64,000 nucleotides of DNA from Pedobacter gandavensis. GTDB taxonomy: Bacteria; Bacteroidota; Bacteroidia; Sphingobacteriales; Sphingobacteriaceae. This document shows positions 18,006 through 25,815 of the stretch, piece after piece. Position numbers and translations under genes: made by a program. The stretch covers positions 1,178,001 to 1,242,000 of the forward strand of contig NZ_WNXC01000001.1 of NCBI RefSeq assembly GCF_014172405.1. Direction: 5' to 3'. Under the pieces are notes generated by a model, which did not search any database, was not told where the DNA came from, and saw only the letters and a program-made list of their open reading frames with translations. Position 1 is the stretch's first letter. Each line of letters opens with the position of its first letter.

Positions 18006-18392
18006 ATGATAGAAAAAACAAAAATCGCCATTTGGATGGATCATTCAGTGGCACACCTCATGGACTATCCGGCAGATCCCATTCTGACCAGAACCATTGA
18101 ATGTAACTTTAATCAGGAGGCCAGGAAAGAGACCTTGCAACATGGTGAAAGCACCATGCACAATTTGGAACAAGGCGATCAGGCAGCCTATTACAAGGAA
18201 TTAGCGGAAATTATCAGAGAGTATGATGAAGTTTTACTTTTTGGCCCAACTGAGGCAAAAACTGAACTTTACAATACCTTTAAGGATAATCATTTATACT
18301 CCGCTATCAAAGTTGAGATCAGAACTGCGGATAAAATGACCGAAAGCCAAATGCATGCTCATGTAAAGGCCTATTTCGAAGGTGGTAATTAA
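18006..18392 (+). CDS. eRF1/host-attachment-like small protein
   Basis: 128 residues from MIEKTKIAIWMDHSVAHLM. The pattern (IAIWMDHSVAHLM, then QAAYYKELAEIIREYDEVLL and FGPTEAKTELYN near residue 80) matches a small Bacteroidota family with an L7Ae/eRF1-domain-3-like fold sometimes called BaeRF or translational machinery protein. Its job is not established. The frame is open back to 17931, but the family begins at ATG 18006. Followed by a strong bidirectional terminator. Confidence 0.7.
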   Translation: MIEKTKIAIWMDHSVAHLMDYPADPILTRTIECNFNQEARKETLQHGESTMHNLEQGDQAAYYKELAEIIREYDEVLLFGPTEAKTELYNTFKDNHLYSAIKVEIRTADKMTESQMHAHVKAYFEGGN

Positions 18393-18447
18393 GAATTTGA
18401 TTCCTAAGAAATACGAATCAAGCTGGTTTAAGACCGATATACAAAAA

Positions 18448-18490
18448 CAAAAAGCCGAATCAGTTTTTATATAACTGATTCGGCTTTTTG
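18448..18490. terminator. Bidirectional rho-independent terminator
   Basis: CAAAAAGCCGAATCAGTT and AACTGATTCGGCTTTTTG form an 18-bp stem with a seven-base loop, with A/T runs at both ends. It separates the convergent eRF1-like and FtsX-type genes. Confidence 0.92.
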
Positions 18491-18510
18491 TTTATTCCTT
18501 TCCCTTCTTA

Positions 18511-20892
18511 TTATTCATATTTCAAAGCATCAATGGGCTTGGCATTAACGGATTTTCTGGCCTGTAAGCTTACTGTGAATATGGCTAAAAAAATGGTGAT
18601 GAATGCGCTGATCACAAAAGGAAAAACTGGCAAATCAATTCTATAGGCAAAGGTTTCCAGCCATTTACTTGTTAGAATATAGGCAATTGGCCAGGAGATG
18701 ATGTTGGCTACAACAACCATCACCAGAAATGAACTATTGATTAATGTCAAAATCTGGATGTCACTAGCTCCTAATATTTTACGCACTGCAATCTCCTTGG
18801 TTCTGCCATTTGTGATGTACTTCGCAAAGGCAAATAATCCCAAAATGGCAATAAAAATGGTCAACATTGCGGCTGCAAAAAACACGGATTGTAACTGTTC
18901 CTGTTTTTTAAAAAGCTTACCATAAAGCTCATCTAAGAATTCGTAGCGAAAATCTTCACCGTCTTTGGCATTAATTTCCGGCCATTGCGCTTTCAAAGCA
19001 GCTAAAGCAGCAGCCATTTTATTTTCTTCAATCTTTAACATGATCTGAAGTTTTTGATTACCACAAGGATTTTTAATCGCATAAATGGTGGGTTGAACTG
19101 CACTTTCAAATCCCTGCGCTTTAAAGTCCTTAACTACACCTACGATTTTATAATCCATATCGCAACCTCTAATCGTTTGCCCGACAGCATTTGTTATTCC
19201 AAACCTGGCAGCAGCACTTTCATTGATTACCGCTGAATTTGCAGTATCGGTTTTAAATGCTTGGGAGAAAAAACGGCCTTCCTTTAACTTAATATTTAAA
19301 GTCTCGAAATAATCAAAATCTACGTCCACAAAATCAATACTGGATTTTGTGCCATTGACTGTATAACCGTTAGTTCCGTTCCCAGAACCATCCGGAACAC
19401 CAGTAGCAACGGTTGCTGCTTTTATGCCAGGTATTTTCAGCATCTTTTCCCTAACCGGCGCAAATTTAGCAGGATTGTTGAAAATAGCAATGTTCTTAAT
19501 GTAAACGACCTGATTTGCATTGAAACCCAAATCCTGGCTACGCATATATTTTAATTGCGAATTAACCACAAATAAGCCGATAATAAAGGTTACTGCAATG
19601 CAGAATTGAAAAACCAGCAAACTGTTTTGCAGCCAATAATTCTGTTTACTTGTAGAAAAATTCCCCTTTAATACCAAGGCAGGTTTAAAACCAGAAAGCA
19701 CTAAAGCGGGATAGATGCCGGCAATCATGGTAATCAGTACTAAGATTAACGGCAGCTGCCAAATCAAGTTGTTCTTAACAGACCAGATGGACAGGTTTAC
19801 CTGGAACAAATTGTTAAAGCTTGGCAACAATAATTCTGCTAACATTAGGGCCAGAACTGTTGCGACCAGGCATTGTATAAAGATTTCCGTTAGGAATTGA
19901 GTGGTCAGCTGAAAACGATAAGCACCCATCACTTTTTTAACCCCTACCTCTTTCGCTCTTTTACTTGCCTGAGCGATACTTAAATTGGTGAAATTGATAC
20001 TGGCAATTATTAAAATCAAGATTCCAAGTATAGAAATGGCGATCAAGATTTTATAAGGTGCATCATTCCCGGCTTTAGGTCTTAGGTGTTGATTCCCTAG
20101 TAGATCTAAGAATGTAGTCACCTTTTTTACTTCATCAATTCTCTTTTCATCCGTTTCACCTTTCGAAACCTCAGCTTGATATAATTTGGTTATTTTTTGT
20201 TCCAGACTGGCAATATCAGTGCCTGGTTTTACCTGGATATAAGTATAGTAGTTGTTGTAACCATAAGACTCCCCTTGTCCCAATTCATTCGCCAGCGAGA
20301 TGGCGTCAAAGGTTATGCTTGACTGTAGATTGTTGGCGATAGCACCGTTTATTTTACTGGTTATACCTGAATTACTGCTTCCTACGCCAACCATCTCAGG
20401 TTTATTATCCTTTTTATCTGGAAATAATGTCTTCATGCCTGCCTCATTTAAATAAGTGAGCCGATCCATTTCGCCAGCCGGTTTTCCTAAACCTCCATTG
20501 GGTTTTATATTCAGAATTTTAGCCGCATTGTAATCAATCTGCATAAAACTCTTAGTGATGACTGTTTTATTTCCATTTCTTAATGGTAGTTCATAAGATC
20601 CTTCCTTTACCAAGCCACCGTTTTCCACTTCAGGAAAGTTTTGCATGATCGCTTTCAGCAATGGTGGTGACGTATAATTCGTTTTAAACTCGGGATAAAT
20701 TCTTCCAACAATATAGATATTCTTATAATTTGGATTTGTTTTGTCAAAACCAGTTTCATGAGTAAAATACATCATGACCAAAATAAAAGCAGCCAATGCA
20801 ATAGCTAAACCACCAACATTAATTGAGGTTATACTTTTGTTCTTCCAAAGATTTCGCAACGCGATTTTCAAGTTTAATTTAAACATAGACAT
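18511..20892 (-). CDS. FtsX/MacB-type ABC transporter permease
   Basis: 793-residue inner-membrane permease of the FtsX/MacB superfamily with the double layout: a helix near residues 20-45 (INVGGLAIALAAFILVMMYF), a large MacB_PCD periplasmic domain, three helices around 285-410, a hydrophobic segment near 425, a second periplasmic domain, and three helices at 675-785. Conserved cytosolic motifs RAKEVGVKKVMGAYR and RTKEIAVRKILGAS mark coupling helices. No ATPase gene is adjacent, so it must use an ATPase encoded elsewhere. Such permeases are very common in Bacteroidota and their cargo is unknown. Confidence 0.93.
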   Translation of the reverse strand: MSMFKLNLKIALRNLWKNKSITSINVGGLAIALAAFILVMMYFTHETGFDKTNPNYKNIYIVGRIYPEFKTNYTSPPLLKAIMQNFPEVENGGLVKEGSYELPLRNGNKTVITKSFMQIDYNAAKILNIKPNGGLGKPAGEMDRLTYLNEAGMKTLFPDKKDNKPEMVGVGSSNSGITSKINGAIANNLQSSITFDAISLANELGQGESYGYNNYYTYIQVKPGTDIASLEQKITKLYQAEVSKGETDEKRIDEVKKVTTFLDLLGNQHLRPKAGNDAPYKILIAISILGILILIIASINFTNLSIAQASKRAKEVGVKKVMGAYRFQLTTQFLTEIFIQCLVATVLALMLAELLLPSFNNLFQVNLSIWSVKNNLIWQLPLILVLITMIAGIYPALVLSGFKPALVLKGNFSTSKQNYWLQNSLLVFQFCIAVTFIIGLFVVNSQLKYMRSQDLGFNANQVVYIKNIAIFNNPAKFAPVREKMLKIPGIKAATVATGVPDGSGNGTNGYTVNGTKSSIDFVDVDFDYFETLNIKLKEGRFFSQAFKTDTANSAVINESAAARFGITNAVGQTIRGCDMDYKIVGVVKDFKAQGFESAVQPTIYAIKNPCGNQKLQIMLKIEENKMAAALAALKAQWPEINAKDGEDFRYEFLDELYGKLFKKQEQLQSVFFAAAMLTIFIAILGLFAFAKYITNGRTKEIAVRKILGASDIQILTLINSSFLVMVVVANIISWPIAYILTSKWLETFAYRIDLPVFPFVISAFITIFLAIFTVSLQARKSVNAKPIDALKYE

Positions 20893-21150
20893 ACGTTTTC
20901 TTTATTGTTCAATCCCTCTGCGCCAAGCTTGTGCCAAAAGAAGAAATACAATTCAAACAACTACATATCAAATATTTAAAATACAAACACATCTAAGAGT
21001 GTTCATTATCGAACTTTCGTTGTGCGAGATCGGACAGTCTGATTAAATCATTTAGGGAATCAACATCATTTTTTTTTTGTCTTTTGAGTAATCAAGCCTA
21101 CCGATTCGTAAATTGGTTTGACCAAACCATAAAACTCAAACTATCAAACT

Positions 21151-21840
21151 ATGAATCATAACTTATTAACCGCACTCATCTCCATCCCTGAAGAAGCAGG
21201 ATATTTTTTTCCTAACAGACATTTCCAACACATCTCCGGTAACTTACTTTTCGACGTTATGATAAAGAAACTCGAAGATATCCCACAGATTGGGAAAATC
21301 ATTGTCAACACCGACTCCAGCATGATTAAGAACAGCTACGCTCGTTCAAAAAAGGTGAACGTGATCAACGTTTATCAGGCAGAGCCACATGAGATTGAAT
21401 TGGAGCTTACCTCAGACAAAACCACAGCGGCATTGTTAGCACATGTGGATGCTGAACACTTCCTACAGCTAGGGCCAATTTTCCCCTTCTTAAGACAACG
21501 GACCATCGACTATGTCATAGAAACCTACGACAAATACGTGATTAACCCTGAAGACCGTCGCCATGACTCTGTGTTTACCATTAAAACTTTAAACCGTAGA
21601 TATTTTGACAGCGATAGGGATTTTATACGCGAAGATCGCCCAAACACCTTTGTAGAAGACGGCATATTGCATCTATTTAACCGCAGCACATTCCTTGCAG
21701 CAGGAAACCGAAAAGTAGGTAAAGCACCTTTTGTCTGCGGTGTCGATGATATCGAGAATTTAGCAATCGATTCAGAGGAAAATTATCAGCTCGCCGTTCT
21801 GATTGATGGCAACCGCCGTAGATTTCCCAATGTTTTATAA
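21151..21840 (+). CDS. Divergent acylneuraminate cytidylyltransferase-like protein
   Basis: 229 residues with a nucleotide-sugar transferase (NeuA-like) pattern: IPQIGKIIVNTDSSMIKNSY (normally IVVSTDDEEI), FLQLGPIFPFLRQRTIDYVI (normally QPTSPLR) and RRHDSVFTIKT. The N-terminal nucleotide-binding loop RGGSKxIPxKN of true CMP-sugar synthetases is missing; the start reads ALISIPEEAGYFFPNRHFQH. The basic residues that bind CTP are thus altered and activity is uncertain. An interrupted palindrome TGGTTT-GACC-AAACCA lies 20 bp upstream. It ends overlapping the convergent oxygenase gene by 6 bp. Confidence 0.7.
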   Translation: MNHNLLTALISIPEEAGYFFPNRHFQHISGNLLFDVMIKKLEDIPQIGKIIVNTDSSMIKNSYARSKKVNVINVYQAEPHEIELELTSDKTTAALLAHVDAEHFLQLGPIFPFLRQRTIDYVIETYDKYVINPEDRRHDSVFTIKTLNRRYFDSDRDFIREDRPNTFVEDGILHLFNRSTFLAAGNRKVGKAPFVCGVDDIENLAIDSEENYQLAVLIDGNRRRFPNVL

Positions 21841-22536
21841 AGCATCGTGAAAAATGATGCCTAGTGTATGTCGTACTCCAGTGTGAACCTCACTTACGCC
21901 GTGTTTCATATTTACGCGATAATAACCTTTGCTTCCTTTCACAGGTCTAAAATTGGTTGTGAATATTAGCATATCGCCTTTCTTGGGTTTTAATACGATG
22001 ACTTTTGGCTGTGCTCTGGGGATTTGTTCAGTAAGTACAAATTCGCCCCCAGTAAAATCCTCGTCTGGCTCATTCAGGAACAAAACAATTTGAATCGGAA
22101 AATATACAGCTCCATATAAATCCTGGTGCAAAGTATTGTATCCACCATCATTATATTTCAAAATGAGAACTGTTGCTTTGGTTTGATCGTTCTCCTGACA
22201 TTGCTGTAAAAGCGCTTGATGTGTATCTGGAAAATGGGTAGCGATATTTAGCACTTTCATCCAGGTATTTGCAATGGTGGCAAGTTTTGGGTATACCCCA
22301 GTTCTAATAATTTGAATGGGATCTGGCAATGGATAGTTGAAATATTTGTATTCGCCTAAGCCAAAACGGTAGCGTTCCATGACAACCGTTTTTCTGTACA
22401 GGTTGGGATGGTCATAACCATTTATCAATTCACTGCATTGATCCGCTGACAAGAATTCCGGGATAATGGCAAAACCTTTTTCATGCATGGCCTCCACTAC
22501 CTTACTCCAATTTACAGATGCTATTTTCTCTTCCAT
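21835..22536 (-). CDS. 2OG-Fe(II) oxygenase
   Basis: Fe(II)/2-oxoglutarate-dependent dioxygenase of the PF09859 (Oxygenase-NA) type. Iron ligands seen: HQD in YNTLHQDLYGAVYFP and the distal His in VHTGVRHTLGIIFHDA, with Arg in the same stretch suited to 2-oxoglutarate. The C-terminal end GVRHTLGIIFHDAL is typical of the family. Substrate unknown; some relatives lie beside DNA-alkylation repair genes. I use ATG 22536 (MEEKIASV) because the seven extra residues from 22557 look non-conserved. The 3' end overlaps the convergent cytidylyltransferase-like gene by 6 bp. Confidence 0.88.
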   Translation of the reverse strand: MEEKIASVNWSKVVEAMHEKGFAIIPEFLSADQCSELINGYDHPNLYRKTVVMERYRFGLGEYKYFNYPLPDPIQIIRTGVYPKLATIANTWMKVLNIATHFPDTHQALLQQCQENDQTKATVLILKYNDGGYNTLHQDLYGAVYFPIQIVLFLNEPDEDFTGGEFVLTEQIPRAQPKVIVLKPKKGDMLIFTTNFRPVKGSKGYYRVNMKHGVSEVHTGVRHTLGIIFHDAL

Positions 22537-22638
22537 GATTTTCTGTTTGATTGTCAAAAATCAAACAATTAGCATTGCGATGAAACCCGAAACTTGCTAA
22601 ACCACCAGCGATATTTATTCAAAAGAGATCTGCTGCTT

Positions 22639-23037
22639 TCAGCAAGCACATTGGATTTTTTCACCGGTTGGACCGGCCTTAGTCCCTTCAGTTGCATAAC
22701 CATCAAACTTCCACCATTCCAGGCCACCGATCAGTTCTTTGACCTTAAAACCAAGTTTTGACATATTCAAAGCTCCTTTTGTGGAAGCATTACATCCAAT
22801 ACCGTCGCAGTAGGTAACATAGGTGAAATCTTTGTCTAAATGTCTTGTACTTTCTTGATTCATTTCGGAATGAGGGATATTGATGGCAGTAGGAATATGT
22901 TCGGCCTCAAAGCCAAAGAATTTTCTTGCATCAAGCGCAATCACTTTTTCTCCATTATTTAAGGCCTTAAACAAATCTGAAGGATCCATTTCGAAGGCCA
23001 ATTTGTTTTCATAAAATTTAATTTGTGCATCCATCAT
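22639..23037 (-). CDS. Rhodanese-like sulfurtransferase
   Basis: 132-residue single-domain rhodanese. The active loop reads YVTYCDGIGCNAST, with the first Cys in the place of the persulfide-carrying residue. Other marks: IALDARKFFGFEAEHIPTAI and the end ELIGGLEWWKFDGY. Moves sulfane sulfur or detoxifies oxidants; the true partner is unknown. I chose ATG 23037; the frame is open to 23133, but starts further out would place the 16-bp palindrome at 23084 inside the gene. Transcribed divergently from the DinB gene; both could use that palindrome. Confidence 0.88.
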   Translation of the reverse strand: MMDAQIKFYENKLAFEMDPSDLFKALNNGEKVIALDARKFFGFEAEHIPTAINIPHSEMNQESTRHLDKDFTYVTYCDGIGCNASTKGALNMSKLGFKVKELIGGLEWWKFDGYATEGTKAGPTGEKIQCAC

Positions 23038-23083
23038 CAGTCGGTTTAATTGATTAGTGGAACTAAAATACTTAAAAACCTGT

Positions 23084-23118
23084 TGACATACTGTTGTCAT
23101 TAGGCGGTTATAGATTTG
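23084..23118 (+). promoter_or_regulatory. 16-bp interrupted palindrome plus TAnnTTTG promoter of DinB gene
   Basis: TGACATACTGTTGTCA (23084-23099; arms TGACA/TGTCA) is followed after 11 bp by TAGATTTG (23111-23118), a Bacteroidota -7 element, 34 bp before the DinB start. The same 16 bases with the same 11-bp spacing to a -7 element occur before the VOC gene at 60121. The WYL-type regulator encoded at 23681 is the likely binder (inference). On the minus strand a weaker TATTTTAG lies 13 bp from the site, for the rhodanese. Confidence 0.75.
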
Positions 23119-23151
23119 TTTTATTAAAAACACATACTAAAATTAGAGATC

Positions 23152-23634
23152 ATGAATACAACTACAGCAAGTCTAATCACTTCAGAAGAATTATTGGCGC
23201 ATTGGCAAGGACACCGTGCCTTAACAAGAAGAGTCATTGAGGCCTTCCCAGAAAAAGAACTTTTCAACTATTCTATTGGTGGCATGCGCAGCTTTTCTGG
23301 AATGGTGATGGAGTTACTTGGCATAGGTGCTCCTGGAATACAAGAAATCGCTACCGGACAGATTAATCCGCTGAATGAGCACTTTGAAGGTATCACTCAA
23401 AAGGAACAATTGTTAAAATTATGGGATGAAGCGACCGAAAAGATCAATACTTATTGGCCACAAATTTCTGAAGATCAATTTTCTAAGGTCATCACTATTT
23501 TTGGCCAATATGAAGGCACAACCTGGTCTTCAATTTTCTATTTTATAGATAATGAAATCCACCATCGTGGAGAAGGTTATGTATACCTGCGCAGCCTCGG
23601 TATTACCCCACCTTTCTTTTATGAAAGGCCCTAG
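23152..23634 (+). CDS. DinB-superfamily protein
   Basis: 160-residue four-helix-bundle protein of the DinB/YfiT superfamily, metal-binding proteins often tied to stress or thiol transfer (bacillithiol-like transferases). Seen: the first helix ELLAHWQGHRALTRRVIEAF, RSFSGMVMELLGIG and the C-terminal FIDNEIHHRGEGYVYLRSLG, where HH likely contributes metal ligands. Substrate unknown. Its promoter carries the palindrome shared with the VOC gene. The next gene, on the opposite strand, is a WYL regulator of the kind that often controls DinB proteins. Confidence 0.9.
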   Translation: MNTTTASLITSEELLAHWQGHRALTRRVIEAFPEKELFNYSIGGMRSFSGMVMELLGIGAPGIQEIATGQINPLNEHFEGITQKEQLLKLWDEATEKINTYWPQISEDQFSKVITIFGQYEGTTWSSIFYFIDNEIHHRGEGYVYLRSLGITPPFFYERP

Positions 23635-23680
23635 ATTCAACTATCAAAAGTTTGTCTTGTACCCAACAAGGCAAACTTTA

Positions 23681-24667
23681 TTAAACTAGGGACACCGCTT
23701 CAGGAAGCTCAAGATTAGCCATCACTTTCTTCGCGAGATCATGGATACGATATTTCATATGTTCCGGCTCCAGAATTTCTGCATAATCGCCAAACATGAG
23801 GTACCAGCGGGGGAATCCATCATTAGTTTCGTTAACCATAAAAGTCATTTCCACCTGACTGCCCCGATCCACTTCTTCCACAAAACCATGATACTTATAA
23901 CTACCTTGAAGATATTTCACTACCTTCTTATCGACTAAGATCCGCACTTTAATTCTATCCTCACAGATCACTTCTTTATTTCGGTATTGCTCCAATGGGC
24001 CATGCGTACTCAGGTAAGGATCTGTAGTACGCCTGATCTGCACAATACGATCTGTACGAAACTGACGGTAATCTTGTCGCAGATGACAAAAACCTAATAT
24101 ATACCAAAAATTGTTTTCGTGAAAAAGACCAACAGGTTCAATAGTCCTTTGCCCTGGTTCATTGGCTTCAAATGCCTGGTACCATAACATCACTTGTTTT
24201 TGCTCTGCGATACCTTGCATAATAATTTCTAAGGCATCGGGTACATGCTCATTAAAAAGCACCTGACCTGAGTTTACCACGATTTGTGATTCTAAAGCGC
24301 TAATCCAATCTTTATCTTTATTCCGCAGCACCGACTTAATTTTGAACATGGCAGAGCAAAAGTAGGCGCCTAAGGTTTTATCGGTCATTTGCTGCATGAG
24401 TTTTTCTGCTGCTACAAAACTTCCGGCTTCCTCACGCGTAAACATAACCGGAGGCAAGCGATAGCCCTCCATAATAGAATAACCAACCCCAGCTTCGGAC
24501 AAAATAGGCACACCAGAGCTCTCCAAGCTACGAATGTCGCGGTAAATTGTGCGAAGGCTTACCTGAAAACGATCCGCCAGTTCTTGTGCTTTTACCATAC
24601 GGCTAGATTGCAACTGAATCAATATTGCTACTATCCTATCAAAACGCTTCGGGCTATCATCAATCAT
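23681..24667 (-). CDS. WYL-domain (YafY-type) transcriptional regulator
   Basis: 328 residues. N-terminal HTH_11 domain (DRIVAILIQLQSSRMVKAQE, LADRFQVSLRTIYRDIRSLE), then a WYL domain around residues 140-220 (KQVMLWYQAFEANEPGQRTI, EPVGLFHENNFWYILGFCH, DYRQFRTDRI) and a WCX C-terminal extension (RILVDKKVVKYLQ, FPRWYLMFGDYAEI). WYL domains sense nucleic acids or small ligands and these regulators can activate or repress. It faces the DinB gene tail to tail; the palindrome at 23084 and 60121 is a candidate site (inference). Confidence 0.93.
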   Translation of the reverse strand: MIDDSPKRFDRIVAILIQLQSSRMVKAQELADRFQVSLRTIYRDIRSLESSGVPILSEAGVGYSIMEGYRLPPVMFTREEAGSFVAAEKLMQQMTDKTLGAYFCSAMFKIKSVLRNKDKDWISALESQIVVNSGQVLFNEHVPDALEIIMQGIAEQKQVMLWYQAFEANEPGQRTIEPVGLFHENNFWYILGFCHLRQDYRQFRTDRIVQIRRTTDPYLSTHGPLEQYRNKEVICEDRIKVRILVDKKVVKYLQGSYKYHGFVEEVDRGSQVEMTFMVNETNDGFPRWYLMFGDYAEILEPEHMKYRIHDLAKKVMANLELPEAVSLV

Positions 24668-24870
24668 TTTATCATTATAATTTATCCCCTAAGATAAACA
24701 TTCTCTAAACTTCAAACATGGGATTGATTGATGTTGGCGTCAAATTCTCCAACATCCAGTTACGATATGTTAAATAAACTGGTCATTTTTTTTGTCTACA
24801 TGAAATTCCAGGTCGTAAATACCCCTTGATAAAGTCCTAATCACACCGTATCGATTTTATGTACCGGGCT

Positions 24871-24878
24871 TAACTTTG
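24871..24878 (+). promoter_or_regulatory. -7 promoter element TAACTTTG
   Basis: Matches the Bacteroidota TAnnTTTG element and lies 25 bp before the DUF4287 start. No clear -33 TTG at standard spacing. Confidence 0.55.
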
Positions 24879-24903
24879 GATATCATCATAAAACAAATAC
24901 ATC

Positions 24904-25128
24904 ATGTCATTTCAAGCGTATCTTAAAACGATCAAAGAAAAAACCGGCAAAGGACCGGCTGACTTTAAAGCCCTTGCAACAGAAAAGAAATTTCTGCAGG
25001 ATGGCCAATTAACGGTAAAAGCAGGCGAAATTACCGCTTGGCTAAAAAATGATTTTGACCTTGGTGCTGGCCATAGCATGGCAATTTATGCCCTGTTGAA
25101 GGGCATAAAAAATGAAAATAGCCAGTGA
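24904..25128 (+). CDS. DUF4287 protein
   Basis: 74-residue small cytosolic protein of the DUF4287 family: SFQAYLKTIKEKTGKGPADF, then VKAGEITAWLKNDFDLGAGH and MAIYALLKGIK. Function unknown; members are often near DUF5655-type genes or regulators of the AraC/WYL kind. Preceded by a good -7 element and ends 6 bp before the stop of the convergent cyclophilin gene. Confidence 0.9.
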   Translation: MSFQAYLKTIKEKTGKGPADFKALATEKKFLQDGQLTVKAGEITAWLKNDFDLGAGHSMAIYALLKGIKNENSQ

Positions 25129-25134
25129 TTTTAC

Positions 25135-25812
25135 TTAGTTTTTAGGTAGTTTTTCCAGAAGCTTTGCGGATTCTTTTTTCGACAGCACTTTAGGCGTAAA
25201 TGTGATGGCTTGTAAAGGCAAGTCATTCTTATCTGTAGGCACAGAATTGATGGCATCAGCTACCTCCATCCCTTCCACAATTTGGCCAAATACGGTATAG
25301 TCCAGGTCCAGACGCGGAATTCCTCCAAGAGTTTTGTAAATTTCTCTTTGCTTCGGAGAATATTGATGACCCTTCTTTTTTTCTATAGCATTCAGCTCTG
25401 CATCGGTTTGTGGTTTACCCACAGACAAGTAGATTTGGGTTAGGTAGGAACTGTGCTCCAGATTGTCATTTCTACCTGCGCCCAATGCTCCTTTCTTATG
25501 AAAAAGCTCAGGAACGATCTCTGCTGGGATCCGTGCTAAAGGTTTTTCAGGACTTAGCTTTTCTCTGTCAAGAATAGTTTCATCCAACTCTCCCCCCTGA
25601 CTCACGAAAGCTTTGATCACCCGATTAAAAGCAGCATGGTCATAGAGCCCCTTTTTAATGCTTTTTAAAAATGCGTCCCGATGTTTAGGGGTTTCATCAT
25701 ATAGCATCAACGTGATATTTCCTTTATTGGTTTCCAAGCGTACAAATCGGGATTGAGCGTAACTAGCAACGGTAATTAGAACAAATGTTAAAGTGGTAAA
25801 AATAGATTTCAT
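25135..25812 (-). CDS. Peptidyl-prolyl cis-trans isomerase, cyclophilin type, exported
   Basis: 225 residues with an N-terminal signal (FTTLTFVLITVASYAQ). The cyclophilin core is visible: TNKGNITLMLYDETPKH, FNRVIKAFVSQGGELDE (the FHRVI...QGGD site, with Glu for Asp) and YTVFGQIVEGMEVADAI. An insert of about 45 residues after SSYLTQIYLSVGKPQT carries YSPKQREIYKTLGG; such inserts are usual in Bacteroidota members. It assists folding of exported proteins. The 3-bp gap to the Gfo/Idh/MocA gene suggests co-transcription. Confidence 0.92.
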   Translation of the reverse strand: MKSIFTTLTFVLITVASYAQSRFVRLETNKGNITLMLYDETPKHRDAFLKSIKKGLYDHAAFNRVIKAFVSQGGELDETILDREKLSPEKPLARIPAEIVPELFHKKGALGAGRNDNLEHSSYLTQIYLSVGKPQTDAELNAIEKKKGHQYSPKQREIYKTLGGIPRLDLDYTVFGQIVEGMEVADAINSVPTDKNDLPLQAITFTPKVLSKKESAKLLEKLPKN

Positions 25813-25815
25813 GTA

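Noticed and set aside
18511..20892. FtsX permease as part of a complete MacAB exporter
   Set aside because: No ATPase or MacA-type gene is adjacent; the downstream and upstream genes are unrelated.
8082..21840. NeuD-like and NeuA-like genes as one sialic-acid pathway
   Set aside because: They are 12 kb apart, on opposite strands, and no NeuB/NeuC-type or glycosyltransferase gene is present; the NeuA-like protein also lacks its nucleotide motif.
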